DNA from: Burkholderia savannae
GTDB taxonomy: Bacteria > Pseudomonadota > Gammaproteobacteria > Burkholderiales > Burkholderiaceae
Assembly (NCBI RefSeq): GCF_001524445.2
Contig: NZ_CP013417.1
Span: forward strand, 3,534,001-3,598,000
Direction: 5' to 3'
Length of the DNA: 64,000 nucleotides
Every line of letters begins with the position of its first letter. Position 1 is the first letter of the stretch. The notes under the pieces were generated by a model. That model saw only the letters and a program-made list of their open reading frames with translations. It made no database searches and was not told where the DNA came from. Of this stretch, positions 1 through 9,334 are shown in pieces. The translations under genes were made by a program, and so were the position numbers.

Positions 1-1142
1 AGCGGCGCCATCGCGAGCATCAGGCCCGTGAAGCCGCCCATCGTGAACACGAACAGGAAGCCGATCGCGAACAGCATCGGCGTCTCGAACGTCAGCGAGC
101 CGCGCCACATCGTGGCCGTCCAGTTGAACACCTTCACGCCCGTCGGCACCGCGATCAGCATCGTCGCGTACATGAAGAACAGCTGGCCCGTGACCGGCAT
201 GCCGGTCGCGAACATATGGTGCGCCCAGACCATGAACGACAGGATCGCGATCGACGCCGTCGCGTACACCATCGAGCTATAGCCGAACAGCGGCTTGCGC
301 GAGAACGCCGGGATCACCTGCGACACGATCCCGAACGCCGGCAGAATCATGATGTACACCTCGGGGTGCCCGAAGAACCAGAAGATGTGCTGGTACATCA
401 CCGGATCGCCGCCGCCCGCCGCGTTGAAGAACGACGTGCCGAAGTGGCGGTCGAACAGCACCATCGTGATCGCGCCGGCCAGAACCGGCATCACCGCGAT
501 CAGCAGGTAGGCCGTGATGAGCCACGTCCACGCGAACATCGGCATCTTCATCAGCGTCATGCCCGGCGCGCGCATGTTCAGGATCGTCACGACGATGTTG
601 ATCCCGCCCATGATCGACGACGCGCCCATGATGTGCACCGCGAAGATCGCGAAGTCCATGCCCGGGCCCATCTGCGTCGACAGCGGCGCGTAGAGCGTCC
701 AGCCGGCCGCCGTCGCGCCGCCCGGCGAGAAGAACGAGCCGACGAGCAGCACCGCCGCGACGGGCAGCAGCCAGAAGCTGAAGTTGTTCATCCGCGCGAA
801 CGCCATGTCCGACGCGCCGATCTGCAGCGGAATCATCCAGTTCGCGAAGCCGACGAAGGCCGGCATGATCGCGCCGAACACCATGATGAGGCCGTGCATC
901 GTCGTCAGCTGGTTGAAGAACTCGGGCCGCATGATCTGCAGGCCCGGTTCGAACAGCTCGGCGCGAATCGCGAGCGCCATCACGCCGCCCGACAGGAACA
1001 TGATGAACGAGAACAGCAGGTACAGCGTACCGATATCCTTGTGGTTGGTGGCGAACAGCCAGCGCCGCCAGCCGTGCGGGGTTTCGTGCGCGTGGTCGTC
1101 GTGCGCGTGGCCCGCGGCTACGTCGTGCCCGATGCTAGACAT
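1..1142 (-). CDS. ctaD: Cytochrome c oxidase subunit I (C-terminal part beyond window)
   Basis: Heme-copper oxidase subunit I of an aa3-type terminal oxidase. It holds the low-spin heme and the heme-CuB site in the inner membrane, reduces O2 to water and pumps protons. The visible ~380 residues start MSSIGHDVAAGHAHDD, then WRRWLFATNHKDIGTLYL, the usual first-helix region. Family motifs follow, including TTMHGLIMVFG (heme ligand His) and FWFFGHPEVYI (CuB ligand His). The start ATG at 1142 has AGGAG six bases upstream. The rest of the gene lies off the left edge. It sits 43 bp behind ctaC on the same strand, so the two are probably co-transcribed. Identification is secure; the stop cannot be seen. 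Confidence 0.97.
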   Translation of the reverse strand, partial: MSSIGHDVAAGHAHDDHAHETPHGWRRWLFATNHKDIGTLYLLFSFIMFLSGGVMALAIRAELFEPGLQIMRPEFFNQLTTMHGLIMVFGAIMPAFVGFANWMIPLQIGASDMAFARMNNFSFWLLPVAAVLLVGSFFSPGGATAAGWTLYAPLSTQMGPGMDFAIFAVHIMGASSIMGGINIVVTILNMRAPGMTLMKMPMFAWTWLITAYLLIAVMPVLAGAITMVLFDRHFGTSFFNAAGGGDPVMYQHIFWFFGHPEVYIMILPAFGIVSQVIPAFSRKPLFGYSSMVYATASIAILSFMVWAHHMFATGMPVTGQLFFMYATMLIAVPTGVKVFNWTATMWRGSLTFETPMLFAIGFLFVFTMGGFTGLMLAMAP

Positions 1143-1185
1143 GAGAATCTCCTAATGCGAATACGTCGACAAACACAGCGACACG

Positions 1186-2739
1186 TCAAGCCGCCGGGCC
1201 GATCTCGACCCGCCGGGCTTCCTTCGCGTCAGCCCCGCCCGTGATCGTTTCCGGCTTTTTCAGAATGATGTGGTCCTCCGCGACGCCGGCCGACTTCAGC
1301 GCATCGCGCACGGCCTGCGCGCGGCGCTTGGCCAGCTCGGTGTTCGCGTCGGCCGAGCCCGTCTTGTCGGTGAAGCCCGACAGCGCGAGCTTCGCGTCCG
1401 GATGCGCCTTCACATATTCGGCCGCCGCGGCGATCGCGTCCTTCGCGTCGGCCGGCAGCTCGCTCTTGCCCGTCTCGAAATAGATCGCGGCCGGCAGCGC
1501 CTGGGCCTGCGTCTGCGCAGCCGCGCCCGATGCTTCCGCCGCCGGCGCAGCCGCGCCGCCGTCCGCCTGCTGCGCGTCTTCCGGCAGCTTGCCGTTGCGC
1601 GCGTCGGCCACTTGCTTCGGCTGCAGCGAATCGCCCTTATGGTTGCCCCACGAATTGCGCTCGTACGTGATCACCGCCGCGATGTCGAGATCCGACAGCG
1701 ACGCCCACGACGGCATCGCGCCCTTGCCCTTGAGCACCTGCTCGAGGTGGCCGGCGATCGGGCCATTGACGATCTTGCCGCCGTCGAGCGCCGGAAATGC
1801 GCCGACGCCCTTGCCGTTCGGCTGGTGACACGCCGCGCAATTCGCCTTGTAGACTTCTTCGCCGTGCGCCATCAGCTCGGCGCGCGTATACACCTTGTTC
1901 GGATCGACCGCGCCGGCGGCGAGCTTCGCCTTCTGCGCGCTCACCCACTTCGCGTAGTCGTCGTCCGACAGCACTTCGACGACGACCGGCATGTACGCGT
2001 GCTCCTTGCCGCAGAGCTCCGTGCAGAAGCCGCGGTAGGTGCCGACCTTCTCGGCCTTGAACCAGGTGTCGCGCACGAAGCCCGGAATCGCGTCCTGCTT
2101 GACGCCGAACGCCGGGACGTACCACGAGTGGACGACGTCGTTCGCGGTCGTGATGACGCGGATCTTCTTGTTGACCGGCACGACGAGCGGATTGTCGACT
2201 TCCTGCAGATAGGTGTCGCTGATCGGCTGCTGGCCGTTCACTTCGCTGCGCGGCGTCGACAGCGTGGACAGGAAGCTGATGCCCTCGCCCGGCCCTTTCA
2301 CGTAGTCGTAGCCCCACTTCCACTGGTAGCCGGTCACCTTGACCGTGAGGTCGGCGTTCGTCGTGTCCTTCATCGCGACGACGGCCTTCGTGGCGGGCAG
2401 CGCCATCAGCACGACGATGATGAACGGCACGATCGTCCAGATGATTTCGACGGTGGTGCTTTCGTGGAAATTGGCGGCCTTGTGGCCTTTCGACTTACGG
2501 TGCGCGAAGATCGAATAGAACATCACGCCGAACACGCCGACGAAGATCACCGTGCAGAGGATGAGCATCATCGTGTGGAGGTCGTAGAGCTCTTCTGCGA
2601 TCTTCGTCACGGGCTGCTGGAGATTGATCTCGTTGACGCGGGGGCCGCCCGGGCTGTCGCCGACCGCCAGAGCGGCGCCGGACAAGAGCAACCCGCTGCA
2701 TGCCAGCACGCCCGTGAGGGCTCGCTTGATTGTTTTCAT
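1186..2739 (-). CDS. ctaC: Cytochrome c oxidase subunit II with cytochrome c and OmpA-like C-terminal domains
   Basis: Subunit II accepts electrons from cytochrome c at the CuA centre and passes them to subunit I. From the start MKTIKRALTG (517 aa) there is a signal peptide, two membrane helices (about 55-80 and 95-122), and a CuA cupredoxin domain with His204 and the C239-x3-C243-x3-H247-x2-M250 cluster. A fused cytochrome c domain follows (CAACH at 301-305, likely Met342 ligand), then an Ala/Gln-rich linker and an OmpA/MotB-like domain from about residue 420 to the end (IYFETGKSELPADAK, then LAKRRAQAVRDAL). I chose ATG 2739 because TAAGGAAGCT precedes it; an in-frame upstream start adds 8 residues. 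The OmpA-like tail is not part of the classical subunit II and suggests peptidoglycan contact. Confidence 0.95.
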   Translation of the reverse strand: MKTIKRALTGVLACSGLLLSGAALAVGDSPGGPRVNEINLQQPVTKIAEELYDLHTMMLILCTVIFVGVFGVMFYSIFAHRKSKGHKAANFHESTTVEIIWTIVPFIIVVLMALPATKAVVAMKDTTNADLTVKVTGYQWKWGYDYVKGPGEGISFLSTLSTPRSEVNGQQPISDTYLQEVDNPLVVPVNKKIRVITTANDVVHSWYVPAFGVKQDAIPGFVRDTWFKAEKVGTYRGFCTELCGKEHAYMPVVVEVLSDDDYAKWVSAQKAKLAAGAVDPNKVYTRAELMAHGEEVYKANCAACHQPNGKGVGAFPALDGGKIVNGPIAGHLEQVLKGKGAMPSWASLSDLDIAAVITYERNSWGNHKGDSLQPKQVADARNGKLPEDAQQADGGAAAPAAEASGAAAQTQAQALPAAIYFETGKSELPADAKDAIAAAAEYVKAHPDAKLALSGFTDKTGSADANTELAKRRAQAVRDALKSAGVAEDHIILKKPETITGGADAKEARRVEIGPAA

Positions 2740-2812
2740 AGCTTCCTTACCCAAAATTTCCATTCAAACCCTCCCCCGTCGCAGGCCGCCCGCCTCGAGC
2801 CGGCCGCCCCGC

Positions 2813-3289
2813 TCAGCCGCAGCGCGAAAGCGAAGCGCGCAGCTCGCGCGCGAACTGCGCGCGCCGGTATTGCGCGAGGTGCTGCCCGACCACGACGGCC
2901 TCTCCGCGCGACACCAACTTGATTGGATCGCGCGGCGACGCACCCGGCTCGACCCGCACCCAGCGCGGGTTCAACTCGATCTGCGTCAGCCGCTCCGCGC
3001 TCATCCGCTCGATGACGAGCCGGTGAGGAAACAGCCGGATGCGCTCGTAATCGACCGCATGGCGCGCGTAGATTGCAAACGCGACGCCCACCGCCAGCAA
3101 CTCGATCCCGGTGAAAGGCAGCACGAGCCACGCTCCGCGCCACGACAACAGGATCGCGATCAACAGCGAAAACGCCGCGAGCGAAACGTAGAACCCCACG
3201 AATTGCCGCGGAGACACCGAACAGTTGCGCTTCATCAGCCAGTCCGCGAGAACCGGTTCAGCGTCGTGCAAACCCTTCGCTGCTTCCAT
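2813..3289 (-). CDS. DUF2244 family integral membrane protein
   Basis: A 158-residue protein from ATG 3289, which has AGAGG at the right distance; upstream in-frame starts would give up to 185 aa. Two adjacent hydrophobic helices (GFYVSLAAFSLLIAILL and WLVLPFTGIELLAVGVAFAIYA) are followed by a short soluble tail. The tail carries the conserved RHAVDYERIRLFPHRLVIE and WVRVEPG-type stretches of the DUF2244 family. The family has no established function. It often lies beside cytochrome oxidase genes, as here: the start of ctaC is 74 bp downstream on the same strand. A role linked to the oxidase is inference from position only. Confidence 0.8.
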   Translation of the reverse strand: MEAAKGLHDAEPVLADWLMKRNCSVSPRQFVGFYVSLAAFSLLIAILLSWRGAWLVLPFTGIELLAVGVAFAIYARHAVDYERIRLFPHRLVIERMSAERLTQIELNPRWVRVEPGASPRDPIKLVSRGEAVVVGQHLAQYRRAQFARELRASLSRCG

Positions 3290-3524
3290 CGCTGCCTCTC
3301 GCGAATGGCGTCTGATGCTTGCCCGCATCGGGCCGGCCGTCCTGTATTGTGAGGACCCCCAGGACGACAAACTGTCGCATTATAGGCGGGTTCAAAGTCA
3401 TCCACAAGCAAACGGCCATCGCCCGGCGAGCCAAGCGCGACAAGCTTCCCGGCCATTTTAGGAGGCTTTTTCCAGCCGCCCGCGACCGTTAATTTCCGGC
3501 ATAACGAAACCGCTCTTCACCGCG

Positions 3525-4490
3525 TCACGAACGCTTCGGCCGCCCTCTGCCGATGTCCTGCACGCGCACGATGCTGAAGCCTTCCGCGCTCGCGCGTGGC
3601 GCCGCCTTCCATGCGTGCCCGTAAATCACCTCGAACGTCAACGGAATCGTGCCGTCGTCGCGCCGGCGCGCCTCGAGCGCGTCGTACAGCGCCGCGCGCA
3701 GGCGGCGCGACGCGCCCCCCGACGCACCCCGCTCGAACGGATACGCGCCGAGGCGGCGCACGTCCGCGAGCAGCGAATCGGGCGACTTGTAGGTGACGGT
3801 CAGCGTCTCCTGGTCCATCACCGGAATCTCGAAGCCGCTCTCGACGAGCATGTCGCCGAGATCGTGCATGTCGACGAAATCGATCACGCGCGCGACGGCG
3901 CGCGCTTCGCCCGCCGCGGCCGCCGCCTCCGCGCACGCGGCGCGCAGCTCGCGCAGCGTATCGGGGCCGAGCGTGCTGAACATCAGCAGCCCGTCGACGC
4001 GCAGCACGCGATGCCATTCGGGAAACACGAGATCGGGGCGCGCGTGCCAATGCAGCGCGAAGTTGGACCAGAGGAAATCGAACGCGTCGCTCGCGAACGG
4101 CAACGCGGAAAAATCGGCTTGCGCGACGCGCGGCCCGCGATGGCCGAGCGCCTTCGTGAGCGTCGCGGGCAGGAAGCGGCGCCAGCTCGTCTCGGCCGTG
4201 TCGCGCGCGGCCGCGCGAGCGAGCATTCCGCCCGATACGTCGACGCCGAACACGGGCGCCTCCGGAAAGCGCGCGCGCAACAACGGCAAATCGTCGCCCG
4301 TGCCGCAGCCCGCATCGAGCACGCCAGCCGGATTCACCTTGATGAAATCGAGGCGCTCGCGCATCCGCTGCGCGATTTCGCGCGGCAGGAACGACACGGC
4401 GTCGAACGCGGCGGCTCGGCGGTCGAAGATTCGCCGCAAGCGCCGGGGATCGTAGGCCGGACGGCTGGTTTTTGCGGAAGCTGGGGACAT
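3525..4490 (-). CDS. bioC: Malonyl-[ACP] O-methyltransferase, BioC family
   Basis: A class I SAM-dependent methyltransferase of the BioC type. BioC methylates malonyl-ACP so that fatty acid synthase can build the pimeloyl chain of biotin. The 321-residue reading (ATG 4490, MSPASAKTSRP) has the BioC N-terminal block RRIFDRRAAAFDAVSFLPREIAQRM, then the SAM-binding motif VLDAGCGTGDDLPLL, then SNFALHWHARPD and the long BioC C-terminal extension (LTFEVIYGHAWK). An upstream in-frame start at 4541 would reach towards comF. No bioF, bioA, bioD or bioB is in the window, so bioC stands apart from them here. It is divergent from comF (84 bp between starts), probably sharing a promoter region. Confidence 0.85.
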   Translation of the reverse strand: MSPASAKTSRPAYDPRRLRRIFDRRAAAFDAVSFLPREIAQRMRERLDFIKVNPAGVLDAGCGTGDDLPLLRARFPEAPVFGVDVSGGMLARAAARDTAETSWRRFLPATLTKALGHRGPRVAQADFSALPFASDAFDFLWSNFALHWHARPDLVFPEWHRVLRVDGLLMFSTLGPDTLRELRAACAEAAAAAGEARAVARVIDFVDMHDLGDMLVESGFEIPVMDQETLTVTYKSPDSLLADVRRLGAYPFERGASGGASRRLRAALYDALEARRRDDGTIPLTFEVIYGHAWKAAPRASAEGFSIVRVQDIGRGRPKRS

Positions 4491-4574
4491 GTCGGGCACA
4501 CTGGCGAAGAGCCCGAAGTATACTCGCTCGCTTCGCGCCATTCAGCGAAGCGGCCCCTCCGCAGGAACCGAACG

Positions 4575-5351
4575 ATGGCGAATCCGGCCGTTTTGCGATG
4601 CGGCATACGCTTGGCGGCGTCGCGCCTGGGCATTGTCCTGGCACGTTTTTTCGCTGCTGCGCTGCCGAACCGCTGCGCGTTGTGCGGCAATTTGTCACAT
4701 CGGACGATTTGCGACTGTTGCGACGCCGCCTATTGGAACGAGGCGCGGCTGCGCTGCCCGCGCTGCGCGCTGCCTCTGTCCGGCTCGCGCGCGCCGGGCG
4801 GCGCGATGCGCTACCGCTGCGGCGCGTGCGCCGGCACGCCGCCGCCGTTCGACGCGACGCTCGCGCTCGCCGACTACCGCGCGCCGCTCGACGGCCTCGC
4901 GCTCGATTTGAAATTTCACGGGCGGCTCGCGCTCGGCCGCGAATTCGGCGAGCGGCTCGCACGGCTCGCGGCGGACGCGCTCGACGGCGCGCCGCCGCTC
5001 GACGTAATCGCGCCCGTGCCGCTCGCGCCGCGCCGGCTCGTCGAGCGCGGCTACAACCAGGCGTGGGCGATCGCGCGGCCGCTCGCACGCGCGCTGCAGG
5101 TGCGCGCCGACGCGACGCTTGCCGCGCGCGTCGCCAACACCGCGCCGCAATCGCGGCTCGCGTTCGACGCGCGGCGCGCGAACGTCGCGGCGGCGTTCGA
5201 CATCGCGCGGCCGGTTGCGGGGCTGCACGTCGGCGTCGTCGACGACGTGATGACGTCGGGCGCGACGCTCGACGCGCTCGCGCGCAAACTGAAGGAAGCG
5301 GGCGCGCGGCGCGTGACGAACTTCGTCGCGCTGCGCACCGCGAAGGATTGA
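4575..5351 (+). CDS. comF: ComF/GntX family phosphoribosyltransferase-like protein
   Basis: A 258-residue ComF-type protein. The N-terminus has a zinc-finger-like cysteine cluster (CALCG, CDCC, CPRCALPL, RCGACAG). A type I phosphoribosyltransferase fold follows, with the PRPP-binding loop VGVVDDVMTSGATLDALARKL near the end. ComF is needed for DNA uptake in competent Bacillus and Haemophilus; GntX-type homologues exist in bacteria without known competence, and the enzymatic substrate is unknown. The start MANPAVLRCG at 4575 is preceded by AGGAACCGAACG. A long extension in the same frame towards 3615 is antisense to bioC and is not coding. trmL follows after 54 bp, so the two may share a transcript. 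Confidence 0.9.
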   Translation: MANPAVLRCGIRLAASRLGIVLARFFAAALPNRCALCGNLSHRTICDCCDAAYWNEARLRCPRCALPLSGSRAPGGAMRYRCGACAGTPPPFDATLALADYRAPLDGLALDLKFHGRLALGREFGERLARLAADALDGAPPLDVIAPVPLAPRRLVERGYNQAWAIARPLARALQVRADATLAARVANTAPQSRLAFDARRANVAAAFDIARPVAGLHVGVVDDVMTSGATLDALARKLKEAGARRVTNFVALRTAKD

Positions 5352-5405
5352 AGGCGCGCCGCATCGCGCCTGCTAAACGTTCACACGCTTTTCACCGATC
5401 GAATC

Positions 5406-5876
5406 ATGTTCAACGTCGTCCTCGTCGAGCCCGAAATTCCGCCGAACACCGGCAACGTGATCCGGCTGTGCGCCAACACGGGCGCGCGGCTGCATCTGAT
5501 CGAGCCGCTCGGCTTTCCGCTCGACGACGCGAAGATGCGGCGCGCGGGGCTCGACTATCACGAGTACGCGCAGATGCGGGTCCATCGGGATTGGGAAGCG
5601 TTCGTCGCGACCGAAGCGCCCGACCCCGCCCGGATGTTCGCGTTCACGACGCGCGGCGCGGGACGCTTTCACGATCGCGCATTCGAGCCGGGCGATTGGT
5701 TCGTGTTCGGCTCGGAGACGCGCGGCCTCTCGCCCGAGCTCGTCGAGCGCTTTCCCGCCGGGCAGCGCGTGCGGCTGCCGATGCGGCCGGGCAATCGCAG
5801 CCTCAATCTGTCGAATACGGTCGCGGTCGTCGTGTTCGAGGCGTGGCGTCAGGCGGGGTTCGAAGGCGGCGCTTGA
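5406..5876 (+). CDS. trmL: tRNA (cytidine(34)-2'-O)-methyltransferase TrmL
   Basis: A 156-residue minimal SPOUT methyltransferase, the usual length for TrmL/YibK. It methylates the 2'-O of the wobble base in tRNA-Leu isoacceptors. Family landmarks are visible: start MFNVVLVEPEIPPNTGNVIRL, the middle motif FVFGSETRGLSPE and the C-terminal knot LPMRPGNRSLNLSNTVAVVVFEAWRQ that binds SAM. No extra RNA-binding domain is present, as expected for this dimeric family. It lies 54 bp downstream of comF on the same strand. Confidence 0.96.
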   Translation: MFNVVLVEPEIPPNTGNVIRLCANTGARLHLIEPLGFPLDDAKMRRAGLDYHEYAQMRVHRDWEAFVATEAPDPARMFAFTTRGAGRFHDRAFEPGDWFVFGSETRGLSPELVERFPAGQRVRLPMRPGNRSLNLSNTVAVVVFEAWRQAGFEGGA

Positions 5877-6219
5877 GCGCGCGCCGGGCCGGCCGGCGCG
5901 TTCTGTCGAACGCGGGGGCGGCGAGAATGGTCGTGACGGCGAAGCGCAATCGGATCGATTGGGATCGGATCGGCATAAAACGCCGGACAGCGACGCTTCG
6001 CCGGCTTTCGCCCGGCGGAAGCTACGCCGCAGCGACCGTCGCTTCGTGACGGCGCGAGCATACTTCATGCGCGGAACATGACCCGAGCGCGAACGTCGTC
6101 GACACGCGTTGCGCGGCGCCGCGCCGCCAGCCTCCGCTCGACAGTCGATTCGCCCGGACGTCGGCCGCAAGCCGACGCCGAAACCGGCCGGCGGCGGCAA
6201 GCGGCGCACGAACGCGCGC
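5877..6219. other. Intergenic, no gene seen
   Basis: This 343-bp gap separates convergent trmL and the macro-domain gene. I see no convincing reading frame. There are short GC-rich inverted stretches around 5975-6050 (CGCCGG, GCCGGC and GGCGG elements) but no clear stem followed by a T-run. Confidence 0.5.
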
Positions 6220-6753
6220 TCAAACGCGCGCAAGCGCCGCGCGATAGAGATCGAGCATCGCGTCGGAAAAGCACGCGAACACGATGCGCTCGAATTTCGC
6301 CTCGGCCAGATCGCCGGCCAGCGCGTCGGCGACCGTGCGCACCGCGATCGCGGTTGCGTCGTCCGGCGGAAAGCGATACACGCCGCAGCTGATCGCCGGA
6401 AACGCGATCGACGCGCAGCCGGCGTCGGCCGCCACTTCGAGCGCGCGCCGGTAGCACGACGCGAGCAGCGCGGGCTCGCCGCGCCCGCCGCCGTGCCAAA
6501 CCGGGCCGACCGTGTGAATCACGTACTTCGCGGGCAGACGATAGCCGCGCGTGAGCTTCGCGTCGCCCGTCGCGCAGCCGCCGAGCATCGCGCATTCGTT
6601 CACGAGCTCGGGCCCCGCCGCGCGGTGGATCGCGCCGTCCACGCCGCCGCCGCCCAGCAGCGACTCGTTGGCCGCGTTGACGATCGCGTCGAGCGCGAGC
6701 GTCGTGATGTCGACGACGCGCGCTTCGACCGACGTCGAACCGATGTTCGGCAT
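6220..6753 (-). CDS. Macro domain protein (O-acetyl-ADP-ribose deacetylase type)
   Basis: A 177-residue single macro domain of the YmdB/MacroD class, which removes acetyl from O-acetyl-ADP-ribose or ADP-ribose from acidic side chains. Diagnostic stretches are [30 protein letters not shown] (ADP-ribose loop 1), [23 protein letters not shown], and [19 protein letters not shown] (loop 2). I chose ATG 6753 because GGAGGG lies four bases upstream; in-frame ATGs at 6765 and 6786 are possible. It stands 150 bp downstream of gpsA's stop on the same strand. No partner ADP-ribosyltransferase is nearby, so the target is unknown. Confidence 0.92.
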   Translation of the reverse strand: MPNIGSTSVEARVVDITTLALDAIVNAANESLLGGGGVDGAIHRAAGPELVNECAMLGGCATGDAKLTRGYRLPAKYVIHTVGPVWHGGGRGEPALLASCYRRALEVAADAGCASIAFPAISCGVYRFPPDDATAIAVRTVADALAGDLAEAKFERIVFACFSDAMLDLYRAALARV

Positions 6754-6901
6754 GATGCCCTCCATCGAGTTGATCGCGATACGCACAGCGTACGCCCGCG
6801 CGGCGCAAGCGCACAGACGAGCGAGAGCGGGCGCTCGATGCGGCGCGCCCGCGTTCGCTCGTTCGCTCGGTGCGGTTGGTTTCGGTTCGGCGCGCGGGGC
6901 C

Positions 6902-7900
6902 CTATTCGGCCTTCGCGTCCCGCCGCAGCAGGCCGCTCACCGCGTCGCGCGGCGCGACGCCGTCGAACAGCACGGCGCACACCGCTTCGGTGATCGGCAT
7001 GTCGACCCCGCGCTCGCGCGCGATCGACAACACCGCGCGCGCGCACCGCACGCCTTCGGCGACGTGGCCGAGCGCGGCCAGGATATCGTCGAGCGTGCGG
7101 CCGGCCGCGAGCTGCATGCCGACCGTCCGGTTGCGCGACAGATCGCCCGTCGCCGTGAGGATCAGATCGCCCAGGCCCGTGAGGCCCGTGAACGTTTCCG
7201 CGCGGCCGCCGAGCGCGACGCCGAGGCGAGACATCTCCGCGAGCCCGCGCGTGATGAGCGCCGCGCGCGCGTTCAGGCCCAGGCCCAGGCCGTCGGCGAT
7301 GCCCGTTGCGATCGCGAGCACGTTCTTCACCGCGCCGCCGACTTCGACGCCCGCGACGTCGTCGCCCGTGTAGATGCGCATCGCGCCGTGATGGAACGCC
7401 GCGAGCGTACGCTCGCGGCACGCGGCCGACGCGCTGGCGACCGTCAGCGCGACGGGCAGCCCCTGCGCGACCTCGCGCGCGAAGCTCGGCCCGGACAGCA
7501 CGCCGTAGCTCGCATGCCCGGGCAGCTCTTCGCCGACCATCTGGTGCGGCAGCAGCCGCGTGTCGGCCTCGAAGCCCTTGCAGACCCAGACGAAGTGAGC
7601 CGGCACGCAGCCTGTGTCGCGCATCGCGCGGCACAGCGCGCGCAATCCGGCCACGGGCGCGGCGATCACGCACAGCGCGTCGTCCGCTTGCGCGTGCGAC
7701 AGCGCCGCGACGAGATCGGCCTCGTAACGCAATGCCGGCGGCAGCGCGACGCCGTCCAGGTAGCGGGCGTTCTCGCGCCGCGCGGCGAGCTCGGCGACGA
7801 GCGCGGCGTCGCGCGCCCAGAGCAGCGTGTCGTGCCGCGCGGCGAGATGCGCCGCGAGCGCGGTGCCCCACGCGCCGGCGCCGAGGACAGCGACTTTCAT
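6902..7900 (-). CDS. gpsA: Glycerol-3-phosphate dehydrogenase [NAD(P)+]
   Basis: GpsA reduces dihydroxyacetone phosphate to sn-glycerol 3-phosphate, the backbone for phospholipids. The 332-residue protein (ATG 7900, [12 protein letters not shown]) begins with the GxGxxG dinucleotide-binding motif. It contains [44 protein letters not shown] (catalytic Lys region) and [17 protein letters not shown], all classical GpsA blocks. It starts 25 bp after the stop of secB on the same strand; the secB-gpsA pairing is common in proteobacteria and suggests one transcript grxC-secB-gpsA. Confidence 0.98.
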   Translation of the reverse strand: MKVAVLGAGAWGTALAAHLAARHDTLLWARDAALVAELAARRENARYLDGVALPPALRYEADLVAALSHAQADDALCVIAAPVAGLRALCRAMRDTGCVPAHFVWVCKGFEADTRLLPHQMVGEELPGHASYGVLSGPSFAREVAQGLPVALTVASASAACRERTLAAFHHGAMRIYTGDDVAGVEVGGAVKNVLAIATGIADGLGLGLNARAALITRGLAEMSRLGVALGGRAETFTGLTGLGDLILTATGDLSRNRTVGMQLAAGRTLDDILAALGHVAEGVRCARAVLSIARERGVDMPITEAVCAVLFDGVAPRDAVSGLLRRDAKAE

Positions 7901-7925
7901 GCTCAGCACCGGTCGTCGTTCACGC

Positions 7926-8405
7926 TCAGTTCAGCGTCGTGCCGTTCGGCGCGCCGCCTTGCTGCTGTTGCTGCGCGATTTCGGCGAGACGCTGCTCGTA
8001 CAGCGCCTGGAAGTTGATCTCGGCGAGGTGGATCGGCGGGAAGCCCGCGCGCGTGATCGAATCGGCGATGTTCGAGCGCAGGTACGGGAACAGGATCGTC
8101 GGGCACGCGATGCCGCAAAGCGGATCGATCTGCTCGGCCGGGATGTTGCGGATGTCGAAGATGCCTGCCTGCTTCGCTTCGACGAGGAACGCGACCTTCT
8201 CGCGCACCTTCGCGGTGACGGTGCCCGCGACGACGATTTCGTAGACGTTGTCGGCGAGGCGCTCGGCCTTCACGTCCACTTCGACTTCAACGGCAGGCAT
8301 CTCCTGCTCGAGGAAGATCGCGGGCGAATTCGGCTGCTCGAGCGACAGATCCTTCAGGTAGATGCGCTGGATGTTGAAGAACGGTTGGTTTTCGACGTCG
8401 GACAT
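7926..8405 (-). CDS. secB: Protein-export chaperone SecB
   Basis: Cytosolic tetrameric chaperone that keeps preproteins unfolded and delivers them to SecA. The 159-residue length is typical. The core [22 protein letters not shown] and the motif [36 protein letters not shown] are diagnostic. The acidic surface patch and a Gln-rich tail ([11 protein letters not shown]) are visible; the tail is variable in the family. AGGGAGCC lies just before ATG 8405. It is flanked by grxC upstream and gpsA downstream in the same direction. Confidence 0.98.
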   Translation of the reverse strand: MSDVENQPFFNIQRIYLKDLSLEQPNSPAIFLEQEMPAVEVEVDVKAERLADNVYEIVVAGTVTAKVREKVAFLVEAKQAGIFDIRNIPAEQIDPLCGIACPTILFPYLRSNIADSITRAGFPPIHLAEINFQALYEQRLAEIAQQQQQGGAPNGTTLN

Positions 8406-8521
8406 GGTGGCTCCCTAAAAATGTTTTCGCGGCGGCCGGAACCCTCCGGCACGCCCGGTGCGATCGTGCGTGGATCGCGCGCCGCGCGCAAGACGGCGGC
8501 CGCGCGATGGCTTGCGCCTTG

Positions 8522-8782
8522 TCAGGCGGCTTCGAGGAGCGGCTTCAGGCCGCCTTCGCGGTCGAGCTTCGACAGGTCGTCGTAGCCGCCGACGTGCGTG
8601 TCGCCGATGTAGATCTGCGGCACGGTGCGGCGGCCGGTGCGCTCCATCATTTCGGCGCGACGCTCCGGCTCCTTGTCGACCAGCACCTTCTCGACGTGCT
8701 CGACGCCGCGCAGCTTGAGCAGCCGCTCGGCCTGGATGCAATACGGGCACACCTGCGTGCTGTACATGACCACTTTGTTCAC
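8522..8782 (-). CDS. grxC: Glutaredoxin 3
   Basis: An 86-residue dithiol glutaredoxin that reduces disulfides and mixed disulfides with glutathione. The CPYC active site lies at the usual place near the N-terminus (YSTQVCPYCIQAERLL). The TVPQIYIGDTHVGGYDDL stretch carries the cis-Pro and glutathione-binding residues. The start is a GTG at 8782, decided by AAGGAG eight bases upstream; an ATG five codons later would remove part of strand 1. It lies between the rhodanese gene (11 bp upstream) and secB, as in many proteobacteria. Glutathione itself would come from gshA-gshB at 15892-18165. Confidence 0.95.
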   Translation of the reverse strand: MNKVVMYSTQVCPYCIQAERLLKLRGVEHVEKVLVDKEPERRAEMMERTGRRTVPQIYIGDTHVGGYDDLSKLDREGGLKPLLEAA

Positions 8783-8793
8783 TTCGCCACTCC

Positions 8794-9201
8794 TTATTTG
8801 ACGACCGGCATGCCGGCTTGCTGCCACGCGCTCAGGCCGCCCTGCAGCACGTGGACGTCCTGGTAGCCCGCCTCCTCGACGATCTTGCGCGCCTTCTGCG
8901 ACTGCTGGCCGTTCTGGCACACGAGCAGCACGGGCGTGCCCTTGTTCTTCGCGAGCTGGCCCGCCTTCGCCTGCAGCTCGCCGAATTCGATCGAGCGCGC
9001 CGACGGCAGGTGGCCCGCGCCGTACTCGGCCGACGGGCGCAAATCGACGACGATCGCGTTGCGGCGGTTGATCAGTTGGGTCGCCTCGGCGGCCGACAGC
9101 CCGCCGCCGCCGCGCCGCAGCGCGGGCCACGCGAGAAGACCGCCGGAAACCACCAGGATCGCGATGAGCGCGAGGTTCGTGTAATCGGTGAAGAACGTCA
9201 C
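8794..9201 (-). CDS. Membrane-anchored rhodanese-like protein
   Basis: A 135-residue protein with one N-terminal membrane helix ([20 protein letters not shown]) and a single rhodanese domain. The presumed sulfur-carrying Cys lies in the loop LVCQNGQQS. The [19 protein letters not shown] stretch matches the rhodanese substrate-side motif. Homologues in this position (upstream of grxC-secB) are often called YibN. The exact sulfur acceptor is unknown. It starts 133 bp from gpmA, which is divergent. Confidence 0.9.
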   Translation of the reverse strand: MTFFTDYTNLALIAILVVSGGLLAWPALRRGGGGLSAAEATQLINRRNAIVVDLRPSAEYGAGHLPSARSIEFGELQAKAGQLAKNKGTPVLLVCQNGQQSQKARKIVEEAGYQDVHVLQGGLSAWQQAGMPVVK

Positions 9202-9334
9202 GGAAAATCCGCCGAAAAAGAGAAATCGGAAAGGGCAATCCCGCCATTATAAAATAACCGCTTTACGCGATGTCGCCCCCGAGCCGGGTCCGCATCGGCG
9301 CCTACCGCTTCCTCACTACCGACCGCAAGCATCT

